Source: Planctomycetaceae bacterium
Lineage (GTDB): Bacteria; Planctomycetota; Planctomycetia; Pirellulales; JAEUIK01
Assembly (NCBI GenBank): GCA_015493185.1
Contig: WGDQ01000941.1
Location: forward strand, 1-6,967
DNA length: 6,967 bases
Direction: 5' to 3'
The notes under the pieces are model-generated. The model saw only the letters and a program-made list of their open reading frames with translations, did no database searches and was not told where the DNA came from. Of the stretch, positions 4,550 through 6,967 are shown in pieces (position 1 is the stretch's first letter; each line of letters opens with the position of its first letter). Both the position numbers and the translations under genes were made by a program.

Positions 4550-6346
4550 TCAAGTTGGGTTCGTTTGGCTTTCGCTTAGCAATGCTTCGGGAAGCTCGAC
4601 GACGCGGCTGCGCAGATACTCGCCCAAGCCTTTGGCCTGAGGATCGGAGCGTACGGAACTGGAAACGCCTTCGCCGAGCAGACCGACTACGACAAAGTTC
4701 AAAGCCCGCAGATTGGGCAGCTCGTAGCGTCGCACTTCGAGCGAAGCGGCGTCGGGCACCAACTGCTTGAATCGGTCGATGGTCAATTCGCGCTCGAGCC
4801 ACGCGTAGCCGGCGTCGGTGCGGGCCCAAACCCCCACGTTGGCATTGCCGCCCTTGTCGCCCGATCGGGCTCCGAAGATGGTGCCCAACGGCACCTCGCG
4901 AGTGGGGCCCGATGGCACCGACGACGCAGGCCCCGCGGGCGATGGTTCGGTCGATTCGGCAGAAGGCGAATCGACCAGCGTGGGTGGAATCGGCGTCCGC
5001 TGACCATCGGGTGCCACCACCGTGTAGTCCGGCACGTCAGCGGGCACCAGCGTGGGCCAGTATACGCCGTAAGGCGAACCTTCAGCCGGCGGTGTGGTGC
5101 AAAAAAAGCCGGGATAGCTCGCCAGGGCCATTTCAACCACTTTGCTGGAAAACGCGCGACCGACCATTTTCGGGTCGGGGCTTTTCACCGTGACGCGCAG
5201 ATAGGCCATCGCCTCGTTGTTCGAGGGGGCATTGGGTTTGTCGCTGCGCACCAGTTCGAAGTGAATTTGGCTGAACTGAGTGCCGCCCCCCAACTCTTGT
5301 AGCAGCGTTCGCTTGGCCAGTTCGGCCTTTTCTTCGATATCGAGCCCTGTGAGAACAAGCGTCATCGAGTTGCGGAAACCGCCCAGATAGTTGATGCACA
5401 CTTTGGTTTCTCGCGGCGCCGGTTCACCACGAACGCCCGAAACACGCACCCGATTTTCGCCAACCTGTTCGAGCTCGATCGTATCGAAACGGGCCACCGC
5501 ATCCGGATTGGCATAACGTGGCCGGTCGATTTCGTAGAGCAGTTGCGCGGTAACCGTTCCCACCGAAACCAGCCCGCCGGTGCCCTCGTGCTTGGTGATA
5601 ACGGCACTGCCATCGGCGTGCATTTCCGCCAATGGAAAGCCGGGATGTTCCAGCCCGGGCACCTCGCGGAAAAAGGCGTAGTTTCCGCCCGTGGCTTGCG
5701 TGCCGCATTCGAGAATGTGCCCGACAACCACCGCTCCGGCCAGCCGATCCCAGTCGGTACGGTTCCAGCCAAACCGCCACGCGGCCGGACCGACGACGAC
5801 CGAAGCGTCGGTGACCCGCGGACAAACAACGACGTCGGCCCCTTGGTTCAACGCTTCGACAATGCCCCACGCGCCAAGATAGGCATTGGCGCTTAGCGGA
5901 AAGGCGTTGAGCTCTTTGAGGGGCTTTCCCGTATCAAGGTGGCGCAATTCGTGCCCGGCAGACTGCAAATCTTGCAACTTGGGGAGCAGATCGTCGCCTT
6001 CGATGTGGAAGATGTTGGCTTTCACGCCCAGCTTGTCGCTCAGCTTGCGCAGTTCGTCGGCAAGTCCTGCGGGATTCAGCCCGCCGGCGTTGGTAACGAT
6101 CTTCACGCCTTTGTCCATTGCCAGGCCAAGGCAATCTTCCATTTGCCGCAGAAACGTGGTGGCGTAGCCGCGCGATGTGTCCTTCTGCTTCAGCTTCCAG
6201 AGAATGAGCATCGTAAGTTCGGCCAGATAATCGCCCGTGAGAAAATCGATCGGGCCGCCCTCCAGCATTTCGCGGGCTGCTGCCAAACGGTCGCCGTAGA
6301 AGCCCGAGCAGTTGGCGATTCGCAACGGTTGCGGTTCTGTATTCAT
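4550..6346 (-). CDS. AtuA-family protein (DUF1446 domain plus C-terminal AtuA-like ferredoxin-fold domain)
   Basis: The 598 residues match the usual ~590 of two-domain AtuA-family proteins. The N-terminal DUF1446 (PF07287-type) domain spans roughly residues 7-450, with SGFYGDR (14-20), DFLTGDYLAELTM (34-46), NAGGLNPAGLADEL (86-99), PRVTDASVVVGPAAW (176-190) and ECGTQATGGNY (213-223). A Pro/Ser/Thr-rich linker (about 451-484) leads to a second domain (485-592) carrying ARSGDKGGNANVGVWAR (493-509), typical of the AtuA-like C-terminal domain. AtuA was named from the acyclic terpene utilisation cluster of Pseudomonas; its biochemical role is not established, to my knowledge. No signal peptide or membrane segment is visible, so it is probably cytoplasmic. 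GAGG (6353-6356) ends 6 nt before the ATG and supports this start. It is preceded on the same strand, 160 bp away, by an acyl-CoA carboxylase alpha subunit gene, consistent with branched acyl-CoA catabolism. The symbol is withheld because the family is broader than AtuA itself. Confidence 0.93.
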   Translation of the reverse strand: MNTEPQPLRIANCSGFYGDRLAAAREMLEGGPIDFLTGDYLAELTMLILWKLKQKDTSRGYATTFLRQMEDCLGLAMDKGVKIVTNAGGLNPAGLADELRKLSDKLGVKANIFHIEGDDLLPKLQDLQSAGHELRHLDTGKPLKELNAFPLSANAYLGAWGIVEALNQGADVVVCPRVTDASVVVGPAAWRFGWNRTDWDRLAGAVVVGHILECGTQATGGNYAFFREVPGLEHPGFPLAEMHADGSAVITKHEGTGGLVSVGTVTAQLLYEIDRPRYANPDAVARFDTIELEQVGENRVRVSGVRGEPAPRETKVCINYLGGFRNSMTLVLTGLDIEEKAELAKRTLLQELGGGTQFSQIHFELVRSDKPNAPSNNEAMAYLRVTVKSPDPKMVGRAFSSKVVEMALASYPGFFCTTPPAEGSPYGVYWPTLVPADVPDYTVVAPDGQRTPIPPTLVDSPSAESTEPSPAGPASSVPSGPTREVPLGTIFGARSGDKGGNANVGVWARTDAGYAWLERELTIDRFKQLVPDAASLEVRRYELPNLRALNFVVVGLLGEGVSSSVRSDPQAKGLGEYLRSRVVELPEALLSESQTNPT

Positions 6347-6453
6347 GGCGTGCCTCGTGTGCTGTCGGACAAACGCGAAAATGGTTTTTCCGGAATCCGG
6401 CGAATAAGCAAGGAAAAGAACGACGTCGGAAGTGCGGAAGGCGATAGTGAGGC

Positions 6454-6474
6454 GTGTTTGCAGGGGCTGAACAC
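6454..6474. repeat. Small hairpin in the spacer between carboxylase and AtuA-family genes
   Basis: GTGTT (6454-6458) pairs with AACAC (6470-6474), and CAG (6461-6463) pairs with CTG (6467-6469) around a GGG loop. A 2-nt bulge (6459-6460) interrupts the otherwise continuous 8-bp stem. It lies 33 bases after the carboxylase stop in the direction of transcription (minus strand). No U-run follows. It could attenuate or protect the transcript between the two genes, or be chance. The spacer is 160 bp, long for tightly coupled genes, so the AtuA-family gene may have its own promoter; I could not identify one. Confidence 0.3.
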
Positions 6475-6506
6475 TCTGTGCGAGCCGGCCAAACAGCAGC
6501 CGCAGA

Positions 6507-6967
6507 TCATGTTTCGGGCTCTTCGTCAGATATCACGGCCAACACCGCCCCGGCCTCGACATGGCTGGCAGGCTCTACGTGCAACGCCGTGACCACACCG
6601 GCATCGGGCGCGGCAACTTCGTGCAGCATTTTCATGGATTCGATCACGATCAGCACATCGCCCGCTTGAACGGCGTGGCCGACTTCGACGCGCACCTCGT
6701 TGATCACACCAGGCAGTGGGGCCACGAGCGACCCTTTGGCCAGTTCGTCCTCGGGAGAGGGGAACCGTGGAACCGTTTTCAACACGCAGGAGCCCAGTGA
6801 ACTATCCACGTAAACGGTGTCGTCGACTTCGTGCACTTCGTAAAGGCGCGAGATGCCATCGAGCTCGAGCTCAACCTCGGTGGGAGTGCATTGCAGCAGG
6901 CGAACGTTTTCGCTGGAAAGACCGTCGATCTCAAGCGTCAGGCCCTCGCGGTCGAGCCGATAGCCTA
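6507..6967 (-). CDS. Biotin-dependent acyl-CoA carboxylase alpha subunit, C-terminal part (5' end outside window)
   Basis: The minus-strand frame is open from the right edge to the stop at 6507-6509, giving 152 visible residues. The internal GTG at 6836 is not taken as the start because the frame continues upstream with sensible sequence (GLTLEIDGLSSENVRLL). The last ~75 residues are a biotinyl (BCCP) domain: GSLVAPLPGVINEVRVEVG, then VIESMKMLHEVAAPDAGVV, with the biotin-accepting Lys encoded at 6630-6632, and a closing AGAVLAVIS strand. The preceding residues (about 1-65) look like the linker between biotin carboxylase and BCCP domains in propionyl-/methylcrotonyl-/geranyl-CoA carboxylase alpha subunits. 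The full subunit would use ATP and bicarbonate to carboxylate biotin, then hand CO2 to a partner carboxyltransferase not seen here. Ser replaces the common Ala in E-A-M-K-M. The acyl-CoA specificity cannot be read from this fragment; the neighbours suggest methylcrotonyl- or geranyl-CoA-like substrates. Confidence 0.9.
   Translation of the reverse strand, partial: GYRLDREGLTLEIDGLSSENVRLLQCTPTEVELELDGISRLYEVHEVDDTVYVDSSLGSCVLKTVPRFPSPEDELAKGSLVAPLPGVINEVRVEVGHAVQAGDVLIVIESMKMLHEVAAPDAGVVTALHVEPASHVEAGAVLAVISDEEPET

Noticed and set aside
5939..6592. 217-codon forward open frame opposite the AtuA-family and carboxylase genes
   Set aside because: Antisense to two genes with clear family motifs; no ribosome binding site or domain.
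6507..6836. Stand-alone small biotinyl protein starting at GTG 6836
   Set aside because: The frame stays open to the right edge with sequence typical of the region between biotin carboxylase and BCCP domains, so this is the C-terminus of a longer alpha subunit.

Overview
The window looks like chromosomal DNA of a GC-rich bacterium. The most likely source is a Planctomycetota member of the Pirellulales type. That is inferred from the gene combination and protein style (an AtuA-family protein beside a biotin-dependent acyl-CoA carboxylase, and a large secreted glycosidase-like protein); no rRNA or marker gene confirms it.

Layout, left to right. Bases 1-72 hold what looks like the last 23 codons of a gene entering from the left. 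Bases 73-1064 contain no gene I can support; they hold an A-free pyrimidine tract, two imperfect 15-nt direct repeats and a GC hairpin. A long secreted or membrane-anchored protein (about 1065-3473, +) follows. It has a duplicated N-terminal 'RNW' module, a glycosidase-like alpha/beta-barrel region and a Cys/His cluster, and is of unknown activity. Its stop codon lies inside a perfect 16-bp tandem duplication. The next spacer carries a 9-bp perfect inverted repeat. Then comes an enoyl-CoA hydratase/isomerase family gene (3597-4409, +) whose motifs resemble the methylglutaconyl/isohexenylglutaconyl-CoA hydratase (LiuC/AtuE) group. On the opposite strand, converging on it, are a full-length AtuA-family protein (4550-6346, -) and, upstream of that, the C-terminus of a biotin-containing acyl-CoA carboxylase alpha subunit (6507 to the right edge, -).

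The three right-hand genes fit one theme: breakdown of a branched acyl-CoA (leucine-derived methylcrotonyl-CoA or the homologous acyclic-terpene geranyl-CoA). The carboxylase would add CO2, the hydratase would add water to the resulting glutaconyl-CoA, and AtuA has an accessory role that is not biochemically defined. The carboxyltransferase, dehydrogenase and lyase expected for such a pathway are not visible here. The 1065-3473 protein is functionally unrelated as far as can be seen. The least explained parts of the window are this protein and the long gene-free stretch before it.
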